Shown: positions 48,501 to 61,197, numbered from the stretch's first letter. The stretch: DNA of 64,000 nt from Monocercomonoides exilis (GCA_001643675.2 LSRY02000034.1:434001-498000); one strand, 5' to 3'. Numbers and translations: made by a program. The notes: generated by a model from the letters alone, not told the origin.

Positions 48501-51500
48501 ACTACACATTCTTCTCCTGTCTCAAGATGTCCCTCACGCGGCTCAATCGAAATAGCACTCATTCCAACTCCGTTGGCTCCTCCTTGTTTTCCACCACTTC
48601 CGTCTCCTCCATTATCATCATCATTTCCTCCTCCTTCTCCTCCACTTGCTCCTCCACCTCCATTTCCACCCAGACCCATCCCTCCCATCTGATGCATCAT
48701 CCCCTTCCTCAGATCTCTCTCTTCCACCCAATGCTCAGCCCTCACATCAAAGTCTGATGGATCGCGTATTCGCCAATCAAGTGGAAGTTTCCCATTGTTC
48801 TGCACGCACACAAACACCTCTGTGTCCTTGCTTCCCAGCGGAGCAGCACCCAAATAGAACGGCAAGTGCAGCAGATTCTGCAGCAAGCGCATGCCAGCCT
48901 CTGTGTAGAGTAATCCATCGTAGCGGTTGAATGTCTCATCTGCAGGTGTGAGCTCGTGGGCAAACGCGTGGTTCAACTGGTTCAATGACAGCTCTTTCCA
49001 CAGAATCGCCTTCTCTGTGTTGTGGCGGTGAACATCCACAACCGCTGCAGAGGGAAGGATCCCCAGGCCAGTCACCACACACAATGCAGTTGCGTTGCTT
49101 TTCGACTGCATTCGTCTCATTTCGCTGGTTTCTTGCTCTTCTTCTCGACTCTGCGACATCATTGAGGATGTTGGAGAAGAACGCACTGACTGCAATGGTC
49201 CGTACATATCTCCATCAGAAGTGAATTTCTCTGAACATCCACCTCTTTTCTCTTTGTCTGTTTCAATCACGCACACAACACGGCATGTGTACAATGTGCG
49301 AAGAACAGGTCTGAAAAACACTTTGATTCTTTCGTGCGATCTGGCTGAAATGACTCCGCTTTGTGGCTGGACAGACAGAACAGGCAAAACGGCAGAAGGA
49401 GGAGAAGAAGAAGAAGGGGCTGATGCAGAAGACTGCTGGTTTGCTCCTTGTTGAGTGAGTGGAGAAGAAGAAGATGAAGATTGCAAGGAAGATGAGGAAG
49501 AGGAAGAAGATGATGATGAGCCATCATTCATTCTTCCCTGGTTTCCATGCTCATCTTCGGCTTCGGCCTCCCACATCACCTCCAGCCTGAACGAAATATC
49601 AGCATCTGACTCGTTCAGCACTGAAATTGTTTGTTCTTTTGTGGAGTTCGTCATCTGGATACCAAAATCAATGGAATCTGGGTCAAATCTAATCGATCCT
49701 TGAATGCCTTCTCCAACCACATCCACATACCCAACTGTCTTTTCTGTGTTCTCTTGCTCCCACACAACTTCTTCCCCGTTGCTTCCGTTGATCGACTTTG
49801 AAGCAACTATCGATGTTGATGGTGCTAATCCATTTCCTTGTTCTCTCTCTCTCCTTCCTCTTTCCCTTTCACCTCCTCCTGCCATCTCCACATCCGCTGC
49901 CTCCATCCACAGCCGAAATGACTTCTCTCCCATCTCCTGAGGTTGGAACTGCAGCATCACTTCGCCTTCCTCATTCCCTTTCAGCACAAGATGTGAAGGG
50001 CAAACTCTCAAACCTTCATTGGCCTTTTGTTCATACATGCTATCAGGCGAAATATCTCGTGAATACATTCCATTTGAACTTCTTTGTTCTCTTCCTTCTC
50101 TTCCTTCTTCTCCTCCAAACTCTGTTGCCTTCAGTGACAGCACAATTGGCAGTCGTGATGGGTTCCTCAGTGCCACAATCCTGTTGCTCGTTGAACCAAC
50201 GCACGTTGATCTCAGCACAATGCATTGTGGCTGTGAAATGCCAAATTTCGTGTTGTTCAGTCCAGGATTCAAGATAGAGATACCTGGATGGTGGATGGAG
50301 GCGTTGATGGGGAGGTTGTATTGCTTGCCGTTCATTCCAGAAACAGAAGAAGATGGTGATGAAGAAGAAAATATACCGCTTTTATTGACTGCACCGTTCG
50401 TATTCACTCGCAGAATGAAGTTCTCTTCTTGTCTTGGTTTATGTTGTGACCAAGTTAGAAGAGAGGTTAAGTGAGAGTTTTTTACAGGAGCTAAAGGAGA
50501 GGGAGAAGAAGAAGATGATGATGATGATGAATTTGACTGCCTTTCAGCAGGAATGAATCCAACGCACAGAAAACAGAATGAATGTGGCTGGACACATCCA
50601 GCATTTGGCCACACAATACACCTTCCATTCGACTTATCCGATGAAATCAAAGAAGATGGAGAAGAAGAATTTCCATTCTTTTTCCCTGATTGTTGTTGCT
50701 GCTGCTGCTGTTGGTTCGTTTGTTTTGCGGGGACAGCTTCTGTGTCGAAGAGAAGAGGGGTGTCGCCGAGGTTGGCGAAGACAGCTGTGTGGAAGGCAGC
50801 TTGGCCATCTCGAGTGGGAGCAAGAACAAGAAGAGAGGAGTTGGACGATGAGGATGAAGAAGAGGAGGATAATGTTAATTGAGAAGAAGAAGAGGAAGAA
50901 GAAGACGTTGTTGTTGATGATGAAACCATCGAATTCAACATTGTTGTCAACTGAGCTTTTGGAATAAATTCTTCACTGGGGCTGTTGAAATAACGTCCCA
51001 AACAGCGAACAGACACACACCAAGGTGGAATAAGCATCTTTCCCTTTGAAACAGACTGGGATCGCATGTATTTTGGAGCACACATACACTCAATCAAGGA
51101 AGAAAAATAGTTGGCAAGAAGATTTAATTTGGATTTTGCTGAAGAAGAAGAAGAAGAAGATTGACTATTAGCAGAAGCAGAAGCCGCTGCTGCCAACGCA
51201 TCGACAGAAAACGAAACCGTGCATGTCTCTGACGAGTGTGGGGGTATGTCCATCTGCGCCGGGGTTACGGTGAAAGGCAGTGTGACGTTGTTCATCGCAG
51301 CTTTGCCGCCTCCGCCGCCCATCATCAGCGACGCCTGGATGCCCACCCGCTTCACACAGCGCGGGTGCCAGTAGCACGTGACGGTGTGGTGTGTGCTGTT
51401 GACAATGCGCACTTCTTTCGCCTGGGGAAGCGTGAAATCCTTCGCATTGTCAAAGAGCAGGAGAGAGGGAGTCACAAAGACTGCAGAGCCTGATGAGATC

Positions 51501-53060
51501 AGCTGTTCTGCTGAGCTTTCTCCCTCTCTATTATCACCATTCTTCCCTCCTTCTCCTCCAATTTCTCCAATTCCTATGCTTCCTCGCACACTGTGTGCGC
51601 TGACCAGCTGCTCCCAGCCAAACACATCGCGCACTTCGCCCAGCCGGATCTGATGCTCTTCTTTCAGTCGCTCTTCCATCTCTGCCTCAATCGCCTCTTC
51701 CTCACTCAGCTCTTCGCCTTCGCGCCTGCCTCGCTCGTCTCCTTTTCCTGCCTGGGCATAATAGTCGCTGCCTTGTTCCATTCCGTTTTCTCCTTCTCCT
51801 TCTTCTCCTTCCTCCTCCATCTCTTTTATCTCATCCAAATCCTCGTATTCTCTAAATCCGTTCACTTCCTTCAGGGTTAGCTTCGTCCTTGCCTTTTGCT
51901 CTTTCTCTTCGTACTCCTTTTCCAGCAACTCCAGCGCCTTCGCTTCTTCCGCTCTCCTCAGGCCTTCGCTCCCGCTGCTCTGGCCAACACCTCTCCCAAC
52001 CTCCATCCACAGCCGCTGCCTCGCTTTCTCCACACGCACGACGTCTTCCTTTGACAACTCCGCCACTCTCACACGGTCGCTCTGCCCGCTTCCCCACACG
52101 CTGATCCAAAATGGCGTGCTTTCCCCAACAACCACAAAGAACCTCCGAAAGTGGACCATGGCTGTTGTGGGGGTAAATGAAATGTTAATAACTTTGAAAT
52201 TGTGAGGTGCAGATTTGGCAGGAAGGATGCCTCGCGTCTCAGAGATGTCAAAAAATCCTTCTTCATCGCAACATATTTCAAAAGACGCAGGAGATTCTGA
52301 TAGATTGGTTAAGGATATGCTCTCTGTCTTTGTTTCTCCAAGTTCAACTCCCCCAAAATTTACATAACGACGAGATGCAACAACTTTCGGCCCTCTTGTT
52401 TTTGTTGTGCAAATCATTTCCACTGTATTTCCACCAGGCGTCCAAATACGAAATATATCACGTGCATCAATACCGTTAGTTGTTGCATTCAATTTTACTT
52501 GGATAATTAAACTTTCATTTGGCTCGAGACGTCCTTGATTTGGTGAAAATGAGAAAAGAGGAATTGTACGATCTTCATCAAGTGGTACGATTTTAAATGA
52601 GGTGAACACTGCAGAGCAATTAGTGATAACAAAGGATTGAGAAGGAGCAGAACCAACAATTGTCTAAAATATGAATAAAAATTGAAAATACATTAACCAA
52701 AAATTCAAAATTTAAAAAAAAAAATACCTCTCCAAAATCTAAATAATTTACAGAGCATCTAATGTAAGGATATTTTCCATATCCTCTGAAAGATATTGTT
52801 GATTCTTTATTTCCAACTAATAATAATGCAGAGCATTCCAGAACTGTTGCTTCAGTTGGTGTAAATGTTGCTTTACATATTTTACTCTTACCTGCCGGCA
52901 CAATACCACTTGAAGGTTCAATAGTTAAGCATTCTATTTCTAAAGGAATGCTAAATGAATATGAATTATCTGCTTTTGATGTATTAGAAATTTCAAAAGC
53001 GACCACAGAAGGTTCTCCAACGGGAGAATATCCAAAGTTTATTACGCTGGGAAAATTCAT
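45527..53060 (-). CDS. CFAP65: cilia- and flagella-associated protein 65 (CFAP65/CCDC108)
   Basis: Minus strand. Exon 1 is 53060-52728, a 64 nt intron lies at 52727-52664 (GTATTT...TTTTAG, phase 0), and exon 2 is 52663-45527; about 2,489 residues. It is built of ASH/MSP-like immunoglobulin folds found in axonemal proteins: residues 1-110 (INFGYSPVGEPSVVAFEISN), VNFGGVELGETKTESISLTN, and TKFGISQPQCIVLRSTCVGS followed by ALRNPSRLPIVLSL. The last corresponds to the NPSRLP-containing domain of animal CFAP65. FYLGAAPLGSKDTEVFVCVQ and PIGEVDAPMQSIVLRNEG follow in CFAP65 order. The C-terminal ENMIQSFISGWIDEELNAM resembles the ENMIQ tail of CFAP65. Poly-Ser and Gly/Asn-rich linkers lengthen it. Expected role: central apparatus of motile flagella. 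The ATG at 53060 opens directly into a domain, so a small upstream exon may be missing. Confidence 0.85.
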
Positions 53061-53555
53061 ATGGACAATGCTTTTCAATAAGGAAAAAAAAAAGAAAAAT
53101 TATTTTAAACTGAATTATCCCATTTTATGTTCAGTGAATTGATGATATTCTGGTGTTGATCTAAATTTTTTTTGTGCTTTTGTTTTTATTCATTCATTTA
53201 CTCAAGCATTAACATAATTATCAAAATAATTACGGAGTATTCATTACAAAAACTTCTGAAAAGAAAAGCTGAAAATTCACATATTTTCTTTTTTGTGAAA
53301 TGAAGAAAAAAAGATAAGCAAACTTTTGAGTTGCAAAAACAAAAACAAAAGCAAAAACATCAATTTTTGAGTTAAAAAATAAATATGATTCTCTTTTTCT
53401 CAAACATTTACATCGCAAGCTGATTGTTCATCAAGCAATCCATTAAAATTTTCGTTGAAGAATACTCCAAACAGTCATTTGCAGTAAAAGAAATTATAAA
53501 AAACATAAATAAATATATAATATTGAAGCTTCAAAATTCATTTCATCGCATTTCC
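53061..53555. other. spacer between CFAP65 5' end and next gene
   Basis: AT-rich. It may hold the CFAP65 promoter and 5' UTR. Short minus frame 53230-53418 is not supported. Confidence 0.5.
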
Positions 53556-54877
53556 TTAAACATTCACAAAATAATTTGTAATATATAACGATAATTCAAA
53601 ATTGAGATGCAGTCTAAGAAAATTCATTATTTCATAAAGGCTGATGATGATCTCTTCGTATCCTTCTTCTTCCATCTTTTCAAAAACCTTCCTTTTCAAC
53701 TCTCTTCTTTTCCCTTCTTCCACTTCATCCTCTTCCATTCCTTTCAATAGTCTTATAATTTTTTTAAAAAATGATATGCTTTCACATGTCATCCTGTCAT
53801 TCAACGTTGATCGCTGCATCTCACCCAAAGCCGTATCAACAGCTCCTTCTTTCAGCAAGCAATCAACTTCCCTGAATGTTTCAATTGTCGTTTTTAGAAT
53901 CAAATGAACGCATTCATCAGAAATTTCTCCGCAATTGTCCTTTGCTGCTCGAAATATCTGAACAATGCAGCTGATAAGCCCAGCAAGTTCTTCATTTCGC
54001 AACAGATAATTTTCTAAGGGAAGTGCTAACGAATGAAGCCATCTTACCAAAATATTCTCTTCTTTTGAATCTTTTCCTTTTCTGTCTTCTTCTTTTCCCT
54101 TCCAATCCACACACTTTGCCAGCTCTTCCAATTCTCTTGTTGCCTCTCTTGCAAAATGAAGCTTATTCACAATAACTTCCTCCAACTCTCTATTCCTGAA
54201 TAATAGGGTAATCGAAAACCGCCAAGCCGATTGATACGCAAGTTGTGTAAGATTGTGATGCTCTTGATGATATTGAATAATTTCTTTGATTTCATTTAAA
54301 CACAATTCTTTTGGCACAGTCTGAAAAAGAGAGAGAGAGAGAATAAATAAAATCAAAAATGAATTCAAAATTATCATACACGATAAACATGAGCTATTCT
54401 TAGCGCCAACAAAGCCATTTCCACTTCTTTTCGTGCTTCCTCGTTTTCTTCCTTGTTCAATGCAACTTTCAGAAGGCATTTCACGCAAGTTAATAGCAGA
54501 CCATCGTTGAATAAATCATATCTTGTACACCAGAATAAATAGCATTCACAAAGATCAACCAATAGTCTTTCATCCTTTCCCTCTTTTTTCTTTCCCTCTT
54601 CAACAATCATCCTGATAAATCTTTTCTTCAGGGAAATATCTGAAAAATAATGAAGATCTCTTAATTTTTTCTCATTCTCGTTTCCAACATGCTTCAGCAA
54701 CATGAGGGATTTTTCAAAAGGATAATTGTTCAATTCAATCAATTTATAATTTTCATCAAATTCTTCTTTCGAGAAAAAATGCTTCAATTCTTCTTTGTCC
54801 ATATTCTTCAGCATTCCGTTCATCTCCTCCTTCAGCAGACTTTTTTCTTCTTCTGCAAAATCTATTCCAGGAAACAT
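53556..54877 (-). CDS. helical-repeat protein of a lineage-specific expanded family
   Basis: Exon 1 is 54877-54380, intron 54379-54321 (59 nt, GTATGA...TTTCAG, phase 0), exon 2 54320-53556; 420 residues. All-helical and Lys/Glu-rich, with ARM/HEAT-like spacing: LVDLCECYLFW, CVKCLLKVALNKEENEEARK, EVEMALLALRIAHVYR, LNEIKEIIQYHQEHHNLTQL, AYQSAWRFSITLLF, LHFAREATRELEELAKCVDW and a C-terminal LSLYITNYFVNV. From memory this architecture and these phrases characterise a large family in Monocercomonoides; function unknown. A decayed paralogue lies at 60340-60860. An upstream exon in 54880-55040 cannot be excluded. Confidence 0.8.
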
Positions 54878-56512
54878 TTCTTTTGCAAAAAAAACCAGAA
54901 ATAAATTGCAATTTCCCCTCCTTTGATAGAATCAAATGAACACACCAAAACATTCCTCGGTGTCTTCCATCTCCAGTATCTTTTCACAAAGACAGTGCAA
55001 CCAGAAGGAATCAATATTTTGCCGTTTTCAATAAAACAAAGGAATAAAAAACAGAGTAAATGGTTGAAATATTAAAACCAATAAAAGACGTGAAAAAATC
55101 ATAGCTCATACCACCCTTTCCTGTTTTGGAATTCAGACAAGAAAATATGGAGAAAAGAAAAGATTTCACAAATTTGAAAAATACTAATGGTTGTCAAGTT
55201 CAAAAAAACACTTTTGAATATAAAAATTATTCATCTATAAAATGTGTAAATTAAAGACGTTGCCTGTCGTCGAGTTTCAGAAATTGTATTTATCCCTCAT
55301 CAAAATGAAAAGAAAGGTGTGGCTGATCCTTTTTGAAATCAAACTTTCGTTCTAGTTTTGATCGAAAATTTCTTCTCAATGGGATTTGTGTCAAAATTTG
55401 TTTTTCCAATCACAATATCATAAATAACAAGTGTTCCCTATTTCAACTCATTTTTTTCGAAATCTCTTTGAGTTTAAAATTTTGATCAAATCTCGAACGA
55501 AAACATGAATTCAAAAAGGATCAGCCACATAAAAAATGATCGATCAAACACTAAATTAGTCCTTTGCGACAAGGAAATTTTTAGCAGTCTGTGTCGGTCG
55601 AAAGGATAAAACTGTGTCGAGATTAATTTTTTTTTTTTTATTATTTTATTTAATTTTTATAAATTAATAAATCACCTTTTTTTTATTTTCTTCTAATAAA
55701 TTTTAGAGAAAACAAAAAAATAAAAATAAAAATAAAAATAAATAATTTATTTTTAAAAAATAAAGAAAAAAAAATACATTATTTGATTTGATCATATTAT
55801 TGTTGAAAAAATAACTATTATTATCACGCAGCTTTCGTGAAAGATAATTAATTAGTATGCTTTCAATTGCACCACATGTGCCAACGACAAGTATTTCCAT
55901 ATTTTTGAAATCTCATATTGTTTTTTGTGTGCAAAGCTTTCTGAATTTCCATATCGATTAACATTTCACAAATTGAGCAAAATTCATTGTTTCAAGTTTG
56001 TTCTTCTTATTCAATATGAAAAAGTTAAATTTTTCTAAATTCAATAATTTGATTATTGTCAATTAAACGATTTTTGAAAAATAATAACACCTTGGAATTC
56101 AATGAAACAAATATATTTAAAAAAATGAATATCAGACCACAGGTTTGACAAATAATTGTACTCCGAAGTTTTCATTCTTTTGTTCAATAATTAAATAATC
56201 TGCTTTTGTTCTTTACGAAAAATAAATATTTTTAAATTATAAAGAAATTAATTTTTTTATTTTAAAGTTGAATTGTCGTGAGACAATAGTCACAGAAAAA
56301 TAAAATGAGTGTGTGTTTTTTTCTCGTCGATGTGAAAGAAAGAGGAATGCACATTTTTTGTTTCTTTGACATTTTTTTATAATAAACTTGTTATTCCTGT
56401 TTGCAGACAAATGGTAACTTTCAAGCTGAAAATTTTATGTTCTTTTTGTTTTTCATTATGTCACTGCAATAGACAGAAAAACTCAAATTTTTGCTAATGG
56501 CCCTTGAAGATA
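54878..56512. other. AT-rich spacer with one MITE
   Basis: No gene supported. A minus-strand stretch near 54960-55040 (ENGKILIPSGCTVFVKRYWR) is coding-like but isolated. The only structured item is the MITE at 55318-55529. Confidence 0.5.
55318..55529. mobile_element. MITE, family 3
   Basis: 212 bp with inverted ends TGTGGCTGATCCTTTTTGAA and the near-perfect complement (TTCAAAAAGGATCAGCCACA). No ORF. The core TGAT-C-CTTTTTGAA is shared with family 1 ends. No clear target duplication. Confidence 0.75.
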
Positions 56513-56754
56513 TGGGTGATTCTTTTTGAAAAGTCACAAATGTTTTATTAACAAATAAATCTCAAATTTCATATTTGGCTCAAATTTCTGTTTCCACTCA
56601 TGAATATTCTTGAAAATGTTTGAAATAGCATCATCCAGAAATAGATTTCATATTAGTGAAGTTTTGTGAATGAAAACAGAAATCTGAGAATAATATGAAA
56701 ATTTTGATATATTTGAATATTAAACATTTGTGACTTTTCAAAAAGAATCACCCA
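56513..56754. mobile_element. MITE, family 1, copy 2
   Basis: 242 bp. Ends TGGGTGATTCTTTTTGAAAA and its complement are identical over the terminal 30 bp or so, with TA on both flanks. The interior runs opposite to copy 1. Confidence 0.88.
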
Positions 56755-56949
56755 TATGGTATTTTCTGCACAAATTAATATTTGGAAAATATGTTTCCTT
56801 ACTTAAATTTTTAAAAATTCAGTGAACAATTGATCACAGGCACTCAGAAGACCTGGAAAAATTTATTTATGATACAATGAGAAATGATCAAACAATGTTT
56901 GATGAAACGTTTGTGAAGACGACGATGGAGAAAAAATAGAGGAGAAAAG

Positions 56950-57790
56950 AGAGAGAGAGGAGGAGGAGATTAGCAAAGTTTGGATAAAGAATAAAATATT
57001 TAGAAAAGAGATGATTCATTCGGAGCCATCAGAGCATCTTATCTCTGAGAGTGGTTCCACTGAATATATTTTGGGGAGAGATTCAGACAAGATCCCTCAA
57101 TGGATGCTGGAGAAGGTTGATGATGAGGAGGAAACAAGAAAGCGAACTCCTTCACCATCTGTCTCATCAACTTCAACCACTGATTCAGATTCAACATTTG
57201 TTCGATCAGAGAGTCTGTGCCCCACCACTTCATCGATGTCGAATCTGGTGGATGCAATGGCCTGCTCATCACCACATGAGAAGCTGATTGTGGATCTGAG
57301 GGATTCACTGTTCATGCTGCTTCATGGGCTGAACAAGACAAAGGAGATGCCTATTGGGACCCTTCAGGAGAGGGAGCAGACAGCTGCTCAAGTTCTGTTC
57401 TGGGTGGCCAATCTCGCACTCCACTCCTTTGATGAGATGGAAAATGGATTATCTTCCCTCTCCACTCTGAGTCCTCACATTGTGCTATTCTCTGAGCACA
57501 TGGTTATCTGCATTGTAACGCACTCTGACTTATTATCTGATGATGACTCAGATTCCTCATCCATCTCTTCGTCAACTGTTGTCACATCTGCAAGTGATGA
57601 CGAGGAGGATCCTTTGCCTTCTTCAGCTTTTGAGGATGAGGATGACTTCAAAGAAGAGTGCATTAGGGGATAGGCACCAGAGCTGATGAATGGAAAAAAG
57701 AAGCATGCGTCAAAAAAGTTAATTTCAATCTCGATCTGGATGAATGAACAGAGATTTTTGATTCTGCAGATCTTATTTCAGAAGCATTAA
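56950..57790 (+). pseudogene. truncated copy of the beta-helix pseudokinase gene
   Basis: The 57011-57673 frame (220 codons) is closely similar to the cytoplasmic segment of the gene at 26595-34737: GSTEYILGRDSDKIPQW, TSSMSNLVDAMACSSPHEKL, IVDLRDSLFMLLHG, ANLALHSFDEMEN. It begins after the transmembrane segment and ends at a TAG where the parent has Lys in RWKAPEL. Beyond the stop, APELMNGKKKHASKK and a decayed SIxMxxWE follow. No beta-helix or membrane part is present, so this is a partial duplication, not a gene. Confidence 0.85.
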
Positions 57791-58752
57791 AAAAAAACTT
57801 TTAGGTATTTTTTAACCTTCTGTGAACGCCATTGCTTTTTGTTATACTATTTGTTTATTCTTTAATTCGAACTGCACACAAATGTTAGCATATGATTCAA
57901 TAATAAGTCAAAAATTATAAGATAAAATATTGAAAAAAATATAACAATAATCTATATTTTCTATTTTAAAAACGCAAATCAGGCAAAGAAAATGGAAAAT
58001 CTGAGTGAAAACAACAGGCTTTTCATTCCTGTCATACCTTTTCCTTTTCTCTAAATTTGTTGAACAAAAAAAAAACATTAAGTATTTGATAACCCGTTAA
58101 TAAAAAATTTCATTTTTCTTCAAATTGCAAGTCATTATAATCAAAACAAACAAAAAAATTTTGAATGATATGAACAATATTATTTGTTATGCAATAACTT
58201 TCATTCATTTGATTCAACAAAAATAATGAATCGATTAACAAAAACTGAGCAACTTGGTGACATGCTTTCACAAATTTAATGGAACAACGAATATTTCAGG
58301 TAAAAAAACACAAATTACGATTTTCATATGATTCAAGTGTGAAAGTTTCATTTCTGATCTTGCGTGATAAGATCATCATTTTTTTTGTTTTTGTATATCA
58401 AATTTTCATTTTATTTTTTGAACTCTTCGTTCGTGCTAAGATTTCTAATCAATCATTTAAAGCTTGAATAAGTCACTAACAGAAATTAACAGTTTTTCCT
58501 TGGTCTTTCGTTGTAATCTCGGTAAAATTCAACAACAAAAACCCTCCTAATTAAGTGTGAAATTGAACATGCCCTTTGATGAGTCTTCTTTTTTGTACAG
58601 TTTATCTTTTTTTGTCAGTTTTACAAAAATATTATAAAGAATTGCAAGATCCATCAATATCATTTCTATTATTGAGGTTAATTTGTTTTCTTCAGCCTTC
58701 ATAAAAAATAGAAACGGATAAAATAAAAAAAAGCTGAATTGCATTGTTCAAA

Positions 58753-59022
58753 TGGGACAAAATATTTCACTTCAGGCATTTTCATTGAAAAATTATGCAT
58801 TTTCGATTAACTCTTTAATATCAAAAAGCACAATAAAAATGGGTCTTTTTTTTGACATTCATGAAATGTTGGAAAACTTTTTGTTTTTTTTTCAACGATG
58901 CCTGTTGAAGGAAATGAAAATCAAATTTATTTTGAAATTTGATAAAGTTTAATAATGTTATAAGTGAAACAATTTTTTCATGCTTTGTGCATAAAAAGCT
59001 TGAAAGTCCATATTTTACCCCA
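58753..59022 (-). mobile_element. MITE, family 2, copy B
   Basis: Reverse-complement copy of 11716-11985: starts TGGGACAAAATATTTCACTT and ends CTTGAAAGTCCATATTTTAC then CCCA. An apparent ORF at 58752-58952 is the repeat itself. Confidence 0.8.
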
Positions 59023-59188
59023 AATTAAAAAAAGTTCGTACTCAAACAAACGTACTATTTCATTTATAAAAACACCTATTTTATTAACGAAATTGTTGTT
59101 CTATATATAACATAATTGAAAGTCAATTTCAAAAAAGAAATCATATGAAAAAGAAGATGATGAAGTGTTTGACAAAGTGATCTCCACC

Positions 59189-59236
59189 GACTGATCTTTC
59201 GACGGACTGATCTTTTGACAGACTGATCTCTTTAAG
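59189..59236. repeat. 16 bp tandem repeat, three units
   Basis: GACTGATCTTTCGACG, GACTGATCTTTTGACA and GACTGATCTCTTTAAG, followed by a looser GATCTGTCGATA. Related, as complement, to the repeat at 35131-35176. Confidence 0.75.
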
Positions 59237-60339
59237 GATCTGTCGATAACCCATCAAAAAATACAATTTTGGTAATTATTCCAGAAAAAATTAATTATTA
59301 AATAATGTTGTTTATTATCAAATGCTAAAAGAATTATTTTTTTTTTAAAAATAATGTAGAATAATTTTTAAAAAAAATGAGTTATTTCGAAATATTCTTT
59401 GAAAAAATAAAAAAATTAAAAGTTTTGTGACTGTCTTGTCTGTCGACTTATCGAAGTCCTTTGTGAAATGTCGGTCTGTTGCAAAGGCCTACAAACAATT
59501 ACAGCATTCTTTAAGAATAAAACTTGTTTTTCTTTGAATGCCATGAAAACAATGCAAATGCACAAATGGTTGGCTTGAATCAATTTGTATTCTTTTCCGA
59601 TTAAAGTTGTGATTTTGTGCAAATTCATCAATCCAAATGCAAGAACGTTCAAATTATTTGTTTTTCAGGTTTATGCCTTCCAGTTTCAGCATATATGCAA
59701 AAACGCATAAGATGGGCTGCAATAATAAATTATGTGGTATGAAATCTATTTTGTATTTGAATTTATGATGATTGGATTTCTTTCCTTTTTTTTTGAAGAA
59801 TTATTCTATGAGCTGGAAGATTCCAAAGAGCAAGTGCAGAAAGTCAAAATTGAAAAAATGAACAAAGAGATGTTAATAATGAATGGAAAAGAATTTAAAT
59901 TTGCTTTTCAAATTTTGAATTAATGAAATGGAAAAATGAACAGTGAAAAATATATTGTTATCAAAGAATAAGTTTTTTGTTGTCGAAGCACATCAAAAAT
60001 AACAAAAAAGTTGAATATTATTCTTATTTATTTTTCATTTGTTTCATTCGGATTGAAAGATTCAAGAAAACGATTGTTGAGTTAGAGAATAGAAAAGAAA
60101 GCAAAAGCGAAAGCGATTATGAAAGCGTTGAGTGCACACATTACGATTATATATGAACATTCAATATGAGTATTTAATAGAAATATATTTTTCTTCTTTA
60201 TTTACAAAAATCATGAAAAAACAAACAATATTTGAATGAGATTTCAGAAATCATCCAATATTTTCATGCACATCGCAATCTCACTCGCTAACCTGTCAAT
60301 CTTTATAGCAATTTATGTTTTTCCGGTGGAAGAAAAGTG

Positions 60340-60860
60340 AAAGTTAAACCCAAACTTTTTGAATGAACTGCATTTTGCAAGAGAGACATCAAGATAATTG
60401 GATGAGTTTGAAAAGTGTGTGGATTGGAAGATGGATAAAGAAGTGATTGAAAAGAGAAGAAAAGAAAGTGGGGAAGAGCATTGTTTGATAAGATGGTATT
60501 AAATGCAAGAGTTTTGTTTTGATGATCACTAATCGAGGAAAGAAGAAAACTCTGAGCTAATAAGCAGCATAGTGCAAATATTAAGACTGTCAAAGGATTG
60601 CAATTAGGATATAAGTTTTCATTATTTGATATTGACAAGGGAAGCAGCGATCATTGTACCTGTAACAGTTGAAGGCTTATTAAAAGGCGGAGTATTTGGT
60701 GCTATTTTGGAGGAAATACAGAGGCTAACAATATGAAACCAATTGTAATGTGAATGCTTGAGGATTTAAGATTTTTCTTCAAAGCGATTGAAAAAAGAGG
60801 TGAATAAAGAAAAAAAAGTGAAATGAAAAAAATTGAAAAAGAAAGAGCTTAAAGAACTGG
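60340..60860 (+). pseudogene. decayed paralogue of the expanded helical-repeat family
   Basis: Plus-strand fragments align in order with the gene at 53556-54877: LNELHFARETSR, stop, LDEFEKCVDWKMDKE; then ENSELISSIVQILRLSKDCN; then VEGLLKGGVFGAILEEIQRLTI; then a Lys-rich C-terminal scrap. Several stops and frame changes; no N-terminal half. Confidence 0.75.
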
Positions 60861-60906
60861 AAGAAGAATGAAACGAATTTTTTATTTCAAGCTTTCATTA
60901 ACTGTT

Positions 60907-60944
60907 TAATTTATTTATTTATTTATTTATTTATTTTTTTTTTT
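60907..60944. repeat. (TTTA)n microsatellite
   Basis: TTAATTTATTTATTTATTTA-type tetranucleotide run followed by a T tract. Confidence 0.8.
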
Positions 60945-61197
60945 GACAAAATAAATGATGATGATAAATCGTCATGAGAAACTTTAAGTTGTTTTACGGG
61001 TTTTAAAATTATGAAATGCTCAGAATTATGTGATTGAGTTTTTATCGTTTATTTTTATTTTTGTTTTTTATCATTTCAGAAAATAGATAAAAATAGGTTA
61101 AAGAAAATTAATAAATCCATATTTCGTTTATTGAAAATAAAGTGAAACTTGAAAAGCAAAACAAAGACAAAAAGAATTGTGAGCATATGGGGGAAAA

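Larger units (their letters stand above)
57791..60339. other. AT-rich spacer with MITE and tandem repeat
   Basis: No supportable gene. A plus frame at 59732-59923 (63 codons) has coiled-coil composition but no family. Holds the items at 58753-59022 and 59189-59236. Confidence 0.5.
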
